A stretch of 64,000 nt of DNA. Origin: Euwallacea fornicatus (lineage: Eukaryota > Arthropoda > Insecta > Coleoptera > Curculionidae). Below, piece by piece: positions 1 through 12,200 of this stretch. Every line of letters starts with the position of its first letter. Positions within the stretch are counted from its first letter, which is position 1. Made by a program: the position numbers and the translations under genes. Under the pieces are notes generated by a model, which was not told the origin of the DNA, did not search any database, and saw nothing but the letters and a program-made list of their open reading frames with translations. The stretch covers positions 1,488,001 to 1,552,000 of the forward strand of contig NW_027096009.1 of assembly GCF_040115645.1 (NCBI RefSeq), read 5' to 3'.

Positions 1-51
1 ACTTCGGCAAATTAGGACAAAATTTGTTAAACAAAGTGTCACATTAATCAG

Positions 52-60
52 CTCGTCGAG
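52..60. other. Odd palindrome CTCG-N-CGAG (present in most monomers)
   Basis: Unit bases 52-60 form two 4-base arms around one centre base. It is A in most family A units, and T in A units with a B-like centre and in many B units. Each arm holds a CpG. Broken forms occur: CTCGAAGAG, CACGACGAG, CTCGACTAG (1,284 and 7,972), CTTGACGAG (about 14,837) and CTCCACGAG (subtype C). The symmetry is read directly; a role as a protein site is only a suggestion. Confidence 0.7.
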
Positions 61-80
61 ATGTTTGAGACGTCACAACA

Positions 81-90
81 AATCATGATT
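81..90. other. Perfect palindrome AATCATGATT / ATCATGAT
   Basis: Unit bases 81-90 are a perfect 10-base palindrome in B units and B-centred A units. In ordinary A units the first base is C, leaving the perfect 8-base core ATCATGAT. It is almost invariant across A and B; exceptions are 'cattattg' near 36,683, 'catggttg' near 61,222, 'catcttgattg' near 61,394, and subtype C. Confidence 0.7.
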
Positions 91-3000
91 GCATCTTGAT
101 GAATTTCCATGAAAAATAGTACTTTATGTGCTCAAACACACAACTTTTGTGACTTTTCACACTTTGTAGATCGATAACTTCAGCAAATGAGGACCAAATT
201 TGTTAAACAAAGTGTCAAATTAATCAGCTCGACGAGATCTTTAAAATGACACAACACATCATGATTGCATCTTGATGAATTTCCAAGACAAATAGTACTT
301 TATGTGCTCAAACACACAACTTTTGTGACTTTTCAAACTTTGAGGCTCGATAACTTCGGTAAATTAGGACCAAATTTGTTAAACAAAGTGTCAAATTAAT
401 CAGCTCGACGAGATCTTTAAAATAACACAGCACATCATGATTGCATCTTGATGAATTTCCAAGACAAATAGTACTTTATGTGCTCAAACACACAACTTTT
501 GTGACTTTTCAAACTTTGAAGCTCGATAACTTCGGTAAATTAGGACCAAATTTGTTAAACAAAGTGTCAAATTAATCAGCTCGACGAGATCTTTAAAATA
601 ACACAACAGATCATGATTGCATCTTGATGAATTTCCAAGACAAATAGTACTTTATGTGCTCAAACACAAAACTTTTGTGACTTTTCACACTTTGTAGATC
701 GATAACTTCGGCAAATGAGACCCAAATTTGTTAAACAAAGTGTCAAATTAATCAGCTCGACGAGATCTTTAAAATGACACAACACATCATGATTGCATCT
801 TGATGAATTTCCAAGACAAATAGTACTTTATGTGCTCAAACACCCAACTTTTGTGACTTTTCAAACTTTGAAGCTCGATAACTTCGGCAAATTAGGACAA
901 AATTTGTTAAACAAAGTGTCACATTAATCAGCTCGTCGAGATGTTTGAGACGTCATAACAAATCATGATTGCATCTTGATGAATTTCCATGAAAAATAGT
1001 ACTTTATGTGCTCAAACACAAAACTTTAGTGACTTTTCACACTTTGTACATCGATAACTTCGGCAAATTAGGACCAAATTTGTTAAACAAAGTGTCAAAT
1101 TAATCAGCACGACGAGATCTTTAAAATAACACAACACATCATGATTGCATCTTGATGAATTTCCCAGACAAATAGTACTTTATGTGCTCAAACACACAAC
1201 TTTTGTGACTTTTCACACTTTGTAGATCGATAACTTCAGCAAATGAGTACCAAATTTGTTAAACAAAGTGTCACATTAATCAGCTCGACTAGATTTTGAA
1301 GATGTCACAACACATCATGATTGCATCTTGATGAATTTCCAAGACAAATAGTACTTTATGTGCTCAAACACAAAACTTTTGTGACTTTTCACACTTTGTA
1401 GATCGATAACTTCGGCAAATGAGACCCAAATTTGTTAAACAAAGTGTCAAATTAATCAGCTCGACGAGATCTTTAAAATGACACAACACATCATGATTGC
1501 ATCTTGATGAATTTCCAAGACAAATAGTACTTTATGTGCTCAAACACACAACTTTTGTGACTTTTCAAACTTTGAGGCTCGATAACTTCGGTAAATTAGG
1601 ACCAAATTTGTTAAACAAAGTGTCAAATTAATCAGCTCGACGAGATATTTAAAATGACACAACACATCATGATTGCATCTTGATGAATTTCCAAGACAAA
1701 TAGTACTTTATGTGCTCAAACACACAACTTTTGTGACTTTTCAAACTTTGAGGCTCGATAACTTCGGTAAATTAGGACCAAATTTGTTAAACAAAGTGTC
1801 AAATTAATCAGCTCGACGAGATCTTTAAAATGACACAACACATCATGATTGCATCTTGTTGAATTTCCAAGACAAATAGTACTTTATATGCTCAAACACC
1901 CAACTTTTGTGACTTTTCAAATTTTGAAGCTCGATAACTTCGGCAAATAAGAACCAAATTTGTTAAACAAAGTGTCAAATTAATCAGCTCGACGAGATCT
2001 TTAAAATGACACAACACATCATGATTGCATCTTGATGAATTTCCAAGACAAATAGTACTTTATGTGCTCAAACACCCAACTTTTGTGACTTTTCAAACTT
2101 TGAAGCTCGATAACTTCGGCAAATTAGGACAAAATTTGTTAAACAAAGTGTCACATTAATCAGCTCGTCGAGATGTTTGAGACGTCACAACAAATCATGA
2201 TTGCATCTTGATGAATTTCCATGAAAAATAGTACTTTATGTGCTCAAACACACAACTTTTGTGACTTTTCACACTTTGTAGATCGATAACTTCAGCAAAT
2301 GAGGACCAAATTTGTTAAACAAAGTGTCACATTAATCAGCACGACGAGATCTTTAAAATAACACAACACATCATGATTGCATCTTGATGAATTTCCAAGA
2401 CAAATAGTACTTTATGTGCTCAAACACACAACTTTTGTGACTTTTCAAACTTTGAAGCTCGATAACTTCGGCAAATTAGGACCAAATTTGTTAAACAAAG
2501 TGTCACATTAATCAGCTCGAAGAGATCTTTAAAATGACACAACACATCATGATTGCATCTTGATGAATTTCCAAGACAAATAGTACTTTATGTGCTCAAA
2601 CACCCAACTTTTATGACTTTTCAAACTTTGAAGCTCGATAACTTCGGCAAATTAGGACAAAATTTGTTAAACAAAGTGTCACATTAATCAGCTCGTCGAG
2701 ATGTTTGAGACGTCACAACAAATCATGATTGCATCTTGATGAATTTCCATGAAAAATAGTACTTTATGTGCTCAAACACACAACTTTTGTGACTTTTCAC
2801 ACTTTGTAGATCGATAACTTCAGCAAATGAGGACCAAATTTGTTAAACAAAGTGTCAAATTAATCAGCTCGACGAGATCTTTAAAATGACACAACACATC
2901 ATGATTGCATCTTGATGAATTTCCAAGACAAATAGTACTTTATGTGCTCAAACACCCAACTTTTGTGACTTTTCAAACTTTGAAGCTCGATAACTTCGGC

Positions 3001-3281
3001 AAATTAGGACCAAATTTGTTAAACAAAGTGTCACATTAATCAGCTCGACGAGATTTTGAAGATGTCACAACACCTCATGATTGCATCTTGATGAATTTCC
3101 AAGACAAATATTACTTTATATGCTCAAACACACAACTTTTATGACTTTTCAAACTTTGAAGCTCGATAACTTCGGCAAATTAGAACCAAATTTGTTAAAC
3201 AAAGTGTCAAATTAATCAGCTCGAAGAGACCTTTAAAATGACATAACACATCATGATTGCATCTTGATGAATTTCCAAGAC

Positions 3282-5420
3282 AAATAGTACTTTATGTGCT
3301 CAAACACAAAACTTTTGTGACTTTTCACACTTTGTAGATCGATAACTTCGGCAAATGAGACCCAAATTTGTTAAACAAAGTGTCAAATTAATCAGCTCGA
3401 CGAGATCTTTAAAATGACACAACACATCATGATTGCATCTTGATGAATTTCCAAGACAAATAGTACTTTATGTGCTCAAACACCCAACTTTTGTGACTTT
3501 TCAAACTTTGAAGCTCGATAACTTCGGCAAATTAGGATCAAATTTGTTAAACAAAGTGTCACATTAATCAGCTCGACGAGATTTTGAAGATGTCACAACA
3601 CCTCATGATTGCATCTTGATGAATTTCCAAGACAAATAGTACTTTATATGCTCAAACACACAACTTTTATGACTTTTCAAACTTTGAAGCTCGATAACTT
3701 CGGCAAATTAGAACCAAATTTGTTAAACAAAGTGTCAAATTAATCAGCTCGAAGAGACCTTTAAAATGACATAACACATCATGATTGCATCTTGATGAAT
3801 TTCCAAGACAAATAGTACTTTATGTGCTCAAACACAAAACTTTTGTGACTTTTCACACTTTGTAGATCGATAACTTCGGCAAATGAGACCCAAATTTGTT
3901 AAACAAAGTGTCAAATTAATCAGCTCGACGAGATCTTTAAAATGACACAACACATCATGATTGCATCTTGTTGAATTTCCAAGACAAATCGTACTTTATA
4001 TGCTCAAACACCCAACTTTTGTGACTTTTCAAATTTTGAAGCTCGATAACTTCGGCAAATAAGAACCAAATTTGTTAAACAAAGTGTCAAATTAATCAGC
4101 TCGACGAGATCTTTAAAATGACACAACACATCATGATTGCATCTTGATGAATTTCCAAGACAAATAGTACTTTATGTGCTCAAACACCCAACTTTTATGA
4201 CTTTTCAAACTTTGAAGCTCGATAACTTCGGCAAATTAGGACAAAATTTGTTAAACAAAGTGTCACATTAATCAGCTCGTCGAGATGTTTGAGACGTCAC
4301 AACAAATCATGATTGCATCTTGATGAATTTCCATGAAAAATAGTACTTTATGTGCTCAAACACAAAACTTTTGTGACTTTTCACACTTTGTAGATCGATA
4401 ACTTCGGCAAATGAGACCCAAATTTGTTAAACAAAGTGTCAAATTAATCAGCTCGACGAGATCTTTAAAATGACACAACACATCATGATTGCATCTTGAT
4501 GAATTTCCAAGACAAATAGTACTTTATGTGCTCAAACACCCAACTTTTGTGACTTTTCAAACTTTGAAGCTCGATAACTTCGGCAAATTAGGATCAAATT
4601 TGTTAAACAAAGTGTCACATTAATCAGCTCGACGAGATTTTGAAGATGTCACAACACCTCATGATTGCATCTTGATGAATTTCCAAGACAAATAGTACTT
4701 TATATGCTCAAACACACAACTTTTATGACTTTTCAAACTTTGAAGCTCGATAACTTCGGCAAATTAGAACCAAATTTGTTAAACAAAGTGTCAAATTAAT
4801 CAGCTCGAAGAGACCTTTAAAATGACATAACACATCATGATTGCATCTTGATGAATTTCCAAGACAAATAGTACTTTATGTGCTCAAACACAAAACTTTT
4901 GTGACTTTTCACACTTTGTAGATCGATAACTTCGGCAAATGAGACCCAAATTTGTTAAACAAAGTGTCAAATTAATCAGCTCGACGAGATCTTTAAAATG
5001 ACACAACACATCATGATTGCATCTTGTTGAATTTCCAAGACAAATCGTACTTTATATGCTCAAACACCCAACTTTTGTGACTTTTCAAATTTTGAAGCTC
5101 GATAACTTCGGCAAATAAGAACCAAATTTGTTAAACAAAGTGTCAAATTAATCAGCTCGACGAGATCTTTAAAATGACACAACACATCATGATTGCATCT
5201 TGATGAATTTCCAAGACAAATAGTACTTTATGTGCTCAAACACCCAACTTTTATGACTTTTCAAACTTTGAAGCTCGATAACTTCGGCAAATTAGGACAA
5301 AATTTGTTAAACAAAGTGTCACATTAATCAGCTCGTCGAGATGTTTGAGACGTCACAACAAATCATGATTGCATCTTGATGAATTTCCATGAAAAATAGT
5401 ACTTTATGTGCTCAAACACA
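3282..5420 (+). repeat. Tandem 6-mer higher-order repeat, period 1,056 bp
   Basis: Bases 3,282-4,364 match 4,338-5,420 at an offset of 1,056 (six monomers). Rare markers are shared in order: 'ggatcaaat', 'caacacctc', 'gaccttt' with 'gacataac', 'cttgttgaat', and 'aatcgtac' (near 3,989 and 5,045), where most other units have 'aatagtac'. The copies overlap by 27 bases at the middle joint. Outside the limits the flanks differ ('ccaagac' against 'ccatgaa' on the left, 'caaaac' against 'cacaac' on the right). This is a clean duplication by exchange six units out of register. Confidence 0.87.
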
Positions 5421-6688
5421 CAACTTTTGTGACTTTTCACACTTTGTAGATCGATAACTTCAGCAAATGAGGACCAAATTTGTTAAACAAAGTGTCAAAT
5501 TAATCAGCTCGACGAGATCTTTAAAATGACACAACACATCATGATTGCATCTTGATGAATTTCCAAGACAAATAGTACTTTATGTGCTCAAACACACAAC
5601 TTTTGTGACTTTTCAAACTTTGAGGCTCGATAACTTCGGTAAATTAGGACCAAATTTGTTAAACAAAGTGTCAAATTAATCAGCTCGACGAGATCTTTAA
5701 AATAACACAGCACATCATGATTGCATCTTGATGAATTTCCAAGACAAATAGTACTTTATGTGCTCAAACACCCAACTTTTGTGACTTTTCAAACTTTGAA
5801 GCTCGATAACTTCGGCAAATTAGGACCAAATTTGTTAAACAAAGTGTCACATTAATCAGCTCGACGAGATCTTTAAAATAACACAACAGATCATGATTGC
5901 ATCTTGATGAATTTCCAAGACAAATAGTACTTTATGTGCTCAAACACAAAACTTTTGTGACTTTTCACACTTTGTAGATCGATAACTTCGGCAAATGAGA
6001 CCCAAATTTGTTAAACAAAGTGTCAAATTAATCAGCTCGACGAGATCTTTAAAATGACACAACACATCATGATTGCATCTTGATGAATTTCCAAGACAAA
6101 TAGTACTTTATGTGCTCAAACACAAAACTTTTGTGACTTTTCACACTTTGTAGATCGATAACTTCGGCAAATGAGACCCAAATTTGTTAAACAAAGTGTC
6201 AAATTAATCAGCTCGACGAGATCTTTAAAATGACACAACACATCATGATTGCATCTTGATGAATTTCCAAGACAAATAGTACTTTATGTGCTCAAACACC
6301 CAACTTTTATGACTTTTCAAACTTTGAAGCTCGATAACTTCGGCAAATTAGGACAAAATTTGTTAAACAAAGTGTCACATTAATCAGCTCGTCGAGATGT
6401 TTGAGACGTCACAACAAATCATGATTGCATCTTGATGAATTTCCATGAAAAATAGTACTTTATGTGCTCAAACACACAACTTTTGTGACTTTTCACACTT
6501 TGTAGATCGATAACTTCAGCAAATGAGGACCAAATTTGTTAAACAAAGTGTCAAATTAATCAGCTCGACGAGATCTTTAAAATGACACAACACATCATGA
6601 TTGCATCTTGATGAATTTCCAAGACAAATAGTACTTTATGTGCTCAAACACCCAACTTTTGTGACTTTTCAAACTTTGAAGCTCGATA

Positions 6689-9291
6689 ACTTCGGCAAAT
6701 TAGGACAAAATTTGTTAAACAAAGTGTCACATTAATCAGCTCGTCGAGATGTTTGAGACGTCACAACAAATCATGATTGCATCTTGATGAATTTCCATGA
6801 AAAATAGTACTTTATGTGCTCAAACACACAACTTTTGTGACTTTTCACACTTTGTAGATCGATAACTTCAGCAAATGAGGACCAAATTTGTTAAACAAAG
6901 TGTCAAATTAATCAGCTCGACGAGATCTTTAAAATGACACAACACATCATGATTGCATCTTGATGAATTTCCAAGACAAATAGTACTTTATGTGCTCAAA
7001 CACACAACTTTTGTGACTTTTCAAACTTTGAGGCTCGATAACTTCGGTAAATTAGGACCAAATTTGTTAAACAAAGTGTCAAATTAATCAGCTCGACGAG
7101 ATCTTTAAAATAACACAGCACATCATGATTGCATCTTGATGAATTTCCAAGACAAATAGTACTTTATGTGCTCAAACACACAACTTTTGTGACTTTTCAA
7201 ACTTTGAAGCTCGATAACTTCGGTAAATTAGGACCAAATTTGTTAAACAAAGTGTCAAATTAATCAGCTCGACGAGATCTTTAAAATAACACAACAGATC
7301 ATGATTGCATCTTGATGAATTTCCAAGACAAATAGTACTTTATGTGCTCAAACACAAAACTTTTGTGACTTTTCACACTTTGTAGATCGATAACTTCGGC
7401 AAATGAGACCCAAATTTGTTAAACAAAGTGTCAAATTAATCAGCTCGACGAGATCTTTAAAATGACACAACACATCATGATTGCATCTTGATGAATTTCC
7501 AAGACAAATAGTACTTTATGTGCTCAAACACCCAACTTTTGTGACTTTTCAAACTTTGAAGCTCGATAACTTCGGCAAATTAGGACAAAATTTGTTAAAC
7601 AAAGTGTCACATTAATCAGCTCGTCGAGATGTTTGAGACGTCATAACAAATCATGATTGCATCTTGATGAATTTCCATGAAAAATAGTACTTTATGTGCT
7701 CAAACACAAAACTTTAGTGACTTTTCACACTTTGTACATCGATAACTTCGGCAAATTAGGACCAAATTTGTTAAACAAAGTGTCAAATTAATCAGCACGA
7801 CGAGATCTTTAAAATAACACAACACATCATGATTGCATCTTGATGAATTTCCCAGACAAATAGTACTTTATGTGCTCAAACACACAACTTTTGTGACTTT
7901 TCACACTTTGTAGATCGATAACTTCAGCAAATGAGTACCAAATTTGTTAAACAAAGTGTCACATTAATCAGCTCGACTAGATTTTGAAGATGTCACAACA
8001 CATCATGATTGCATCTTGATGAATTTCCAAGACAAATAGTACTTTATGTGCTCAAACACAAAACTTTTGTGACTTTTCACACTTTGTAGATCGATAACTT
8101 CGGCAAATGAGACCCAAATTTGTTAAACAAAGTGTCAAATTAATCAGCTCGACGAGATCTTTAAAATGACACAACACATCATGATTGCATCTTGATGAAT
8201 TTCCAAGACAAATAGTACTTTATGTGCTCAAACACACAACTTTTGTGACTTTTCAAACTTTGAGGCTCGATAACTTCGGTAAATTAGGACCAAATTTGTT
8301 AAACAAAGTGTCAAATTAATCAGCTCGACGAGATATTTAAAATGACACAACACATCATGATTGCATCTTGATGAATTTCCAAGACAAATAGTACTTTATG
8401 TGCTCAAACACACAACTTTTGTGACTTTTCAAACTTTGAGGCTCGATAACTTCGGTAAATTAGGACCAAATTTGTTAAACAAAGTGTCAAATTAATCAGC
8501 TCGACGAGATCTTTAAAATGACACAACACATCATGATTGCATCTTGTTGAATTTCCAAGACAAATAGTACTTTATATGCTCAAACACCCAACTTTTGTGA
8601 CTTTTCAAATTTTGAAGCTCGATAACTTCGGCAAATAAGAACCAAATTTGTTAAACAAAGTGTCAAATTAATCAGCTCGACGAGATCTTTAAAATGACAC
8701 AACACATCATGATTGCATCTTGATGAATTTCCAAGACAAATAGTACTTTATGTGCTCAAACACCCAACTTTTGTGACTTTTCAAACTTTGAAGCTCGATA
8801 ACTTCGGCAAATTAGGACAAAATTTGTTAAACAAAGTGTCACATTAATCAGCTCGTCGAGATGTTTGAGACGTCACAACAAATCATGATTGCATCTTGAT
8901 GAATTTCCATGAAAAATAGTACTTTATGTGCTCAAACACACAACTTTTGTGACTTTTCACACTTTGTAGATCGATAACTTCAGCAAATGAGGACCAAATT
9001 TGTTAAACAAAGTGTCACATTAATCAGCACGACGAGATCTTTAAAATAACACAACACATCATGATTGCATCTTGATGAATTTCCAAGACAAATAGTACTT
9101 TATGTGCTCAAACACACAACTTTTGTGACTTTTCAAACTTTGAAGCTCGATAACTTCGGCAAATTAGGACCAAATTTGTTAAACAAAGTGTCACATTAAT
9201 CAGCTCGAAGAGATCTTTAAAATGACACAACACATCATGATTGCATCTTGATGAATTTCCAAGACAAATAGTACTTTATGTGCTCAAACAC
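6689..9291 (+). repeat. Segmental repeat S1, copy 2
   Basis: Second copy of the 15-monomer segment at 1-2,603, carrying the same rare variants in the same order. The monomers before it (6,337-6,688) are of the same types as the start of the segment (a 'gacaaaat' unit then a 'cagcaaatgagg' unit), which suggests exchange between similar units at the left joint. After 9,291 the two contexts diverge. Confidence 0.85.
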
Positions 9292-12200
9292 ACAACTTTT
9301 GTGACTTTTCAAACTTTGAGGCTCGATAACTTCGGTAAATTAGGACCAAATTTGTTAAACAAAGTGTCAAATTAATCAGCTCGACGAGATCTTTAAAATA
9401 ACACAGCACATCATGATTGCATCTTGATGAATTTCCAAGACAAATAGTACTTTATGTGCTCAAACACACAACTTTTGTGACTTTTCAAACTTTGAAGCTC
9501 GATAACTTCGGCAAATTAGGACCAAATTTGTTAAACAAAGTGTCAAATTAATCAGCTCGACGAGATCTTTAAAATGACACAACACATCATGATTGCATCT
9601 TGTTGAATTTCCAAGACAAATAGTACTTTATATGCTCAAACACCCAACTTTTGTGACTTTTCAAATTTTGAAGCTCGATAACTTCGGCAAATAAGAACCA
9701 AATTTGTTAAACAAAGTGTCAAATTAATCAGCTCGACGAGATCTTTAAAATGACATAACACATCATGATTGCATCTTGATGAATTTCCAAGACAAATAGT
9801 ACTTTATGTGCTCAAACACCCAACTTTTATGACTTTTCAAACTTTGAAGCTCGATAACTTCGGCAAATTAGGACCAAATTTGTTAAACAAAGTGTCACAT
9901 TAATCAGCACGACGAGATCTTTAAAATAACACAACACATCATGATTGCATCTTCATGAATTTCCAAGACAAATAGTACTTTATGTGCTCAAACACAAAAC
10001 TTTTGTGACTTTTCACACTTTGTAGATCGATAACTTCGGCAAATAAGGACCAAATTTGTTAAACAAAGTGTCACATTAATCAGCACGACGAGATCTTTAA
10101 AATAACACAACACATCATGATTGCATCTTGATGAATTTCCAAGACAAATAGTACTTTATGTGCTCAAACACCCAACTTTTGTGACTTTTCAAACTTTGAA
10201 GCTCGATAACTTCGGCAAATTAGGACCAAATTTGTTAAACAAAGTGTCAAATTAATCAGCTCGACGAGATCTTTAAAATGACACAACACATCATGATTGC
10301 ATCTTGATGAATTTCCAAGACAAATAGTACTTTATGTGCTCAAACACAAAACTTTTCTGACTTTTCAAACTTTGAAGCTCGATAACTTCGGCAAATTAGG
10401 ACCAAATTTGTTAAACAAAGTGTCAAATTAATCAGCTCGACGAGATCTTTAAAATGACACAACACATCATGATTGCATCTTAATGAATTTCCATGAAAAA
10501 TAGTACTTTATGTGCTCAAACACACAACTTTTGTGACTTTTCAAACTTTGAAGCTCGATAACTTCGGCAAATAAGAACCAAATTTGTTAAACAAAGTGTC
10601 AAATTAATCAGCTCGTCGAGATGTTTGAGACGTCACAACAAATCATGATTGCATCTTGATGAATTTCCATGAAAAATAGTACTTTATGTGCTCAAACACA
10701 CAACTTTTGTGACTTTTCACACTTTGTAGATCGATAACTTCAGCAAATGAGGACCAAATTTGTTAAACAAAGTGTCACATTAATCAGCTCGAAGAGATCT
10801 TTAAAATGACACAACACATCATGATTGCATCTTGATGAATTTCCAAGACAAATAGTACTTTATGTGCTCAAACACACAACTTTTGTGACTTTTCAAAGTT
10901 TGAAGCTCGATAACTTCGGCAAATTAGGACCAAATTTGTTAAACAAAGTGTCACATTAATCAGCTCTAAGAGATCTTTAAAATGACACAACACATCATGA
11001 TTGCATCTTGATGAATTTCCAAGACAAATAGTACTTTATGTGCTCAAACACACAACTTTTGTGACTTTTCAAACTTTGAGGCTCGATAACTTCGGTAAAT
11101 TAGGACCAAATTTGTTAAACAAAGTGTCAAATTAATCAGCTCGACGAGATCTTTAAAATAACACAGCACATCATGATTGCATCTTGATGAATTTCCAAGA
11201 CAAATAGTACTTTATGTGCTCAAACACACAACTTTTGTGACTTTTCAAACTTTGAAGCTCGATAACTTCGGTAAATTAGGACCAAATTTGTTAAACAAAG
11301 TGTCAAATTAATCAGCTCGACGAGATCTTTAAAATAACACAACAGATCATGATTGCATCTTGATGAATTTCCAAGACAAATAGTACTTTATGTGCTCAAA
11401 CACAAAACTTTTGTGACTTTTCACACTTTGTAGATCGATAACTTCGGCAAATGAGACCCAAATTTGTTAAACAAAGTGTCAAATTAATCAGCTCGACGAG
11501 ATCTTTAAAATGACACAACACATCATGATTGCATCTTGATGAATTTCCAAGACAAATAGTACTTTATGTGCTCAAACACCCAACTTTTGTGACTTTTCAA
11601 ACTTTGAAGCTCGATAACTTCGGCAAATTAGGACAAAATTTGTTAAACAAAGTGTCACATTAATCAGCTCGTCGAGATGTTTGAGACGTCATAACAAATC
11701 ATGATTGCATCTTGATGAATTTCCATGAAAAATAGTACTTTATGTGCTCAAACACACAACTTTTGTGACTTTTCACACTTTGTAGATCGATAACTTCAGC
11801 AAATGAGGACCAAATTTGTTAAACAAAGTGTCAAATTAATCAGCTCGACGAGATCTTTAAAATAACACAACACATCATGATTGCATCTTGATGAATTTCC
11901 AAGACAAATAGTACTTTATGTGCTCAAACACAAAACTTTTGTGACTTTTCACACTTTGTAGATCGATAACTTCGGCAAATTAGGACCAAATTTGTTAAAC
12001 AAAGTGTCAAATTAATCAGCACGACGAGATCTTTAAAATAACACAACACATCATGATTGCATCTTGATGAATTTCCATGAAAAATAGTACTTTATGTGCT
12101 CAAACACACAACTTTTGTGACTTTTCAAACTTTGAAGCTCGATAACTTCGGCAAATAAGAACCAAATTTGTTAAACAAAGTGTCACATTAATCAGCTCGA

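Larger units (their letters stand above)
1..176 (+). repeat. Reference monomer (unit 1) with internal landmarks
   Basis: This copy sets the unit coordinates used here. Landmarks: TTCG at 3-6; imperfect dyad TTTGTT-A-AACAAA at 23-35; odd palindrome CTCG-T-CGAG at 52-60; GACGTC at 69-74; perfect 10-base palindrome AATCATGATT at 81-90; conserved 'aatagtac' at 115-122; three ACTTT-type T-tracts at 145-148, 154-157 and 163-165; ATCG near 170-173. The main variable sites between monomers are 6-18, 42, 56, 61-78, 94-97, 107-113, 128-131, 140-141, 149, 160 and 166-170. 176 is not a multiple of three, so no reading frame can persist from unit to unit. Unit 1 is one of the A copies with a B-like centre (T at 56). 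Confidence 0.9.
1..2603 (+). repeat. Segmental repeat S1, copy 1 (pairs with 6,689-9,291)
   Basis: Monomers 1-15 recur in the same order 38 monomers (6,688 bases) downstream. Shared private variants prove common descent: 'tttgtacatcg' near 1,046 and 7,734; 'cgactag' near 1,287 and 7,975; 'gatatttaaa' near 1,644 and 8,332; 'actttagtg' near 1,023 and 7,711. Identity breaks at unit base 140 of monomer 15 ('ccc' against 'aca'). The left end is cut by the window, so the true segment may be longer. I saw no mismatch between the copies by eye, but did not align them by program. Confidence 0.85.

Noticed and set aside
69..76. GACGTCAC as a functional bZIP/CREB-type promoter element
   Set aside because: It resembles an ACGT-core site, but it recurs only as part of the satellite and no gene or promoter is nearby.
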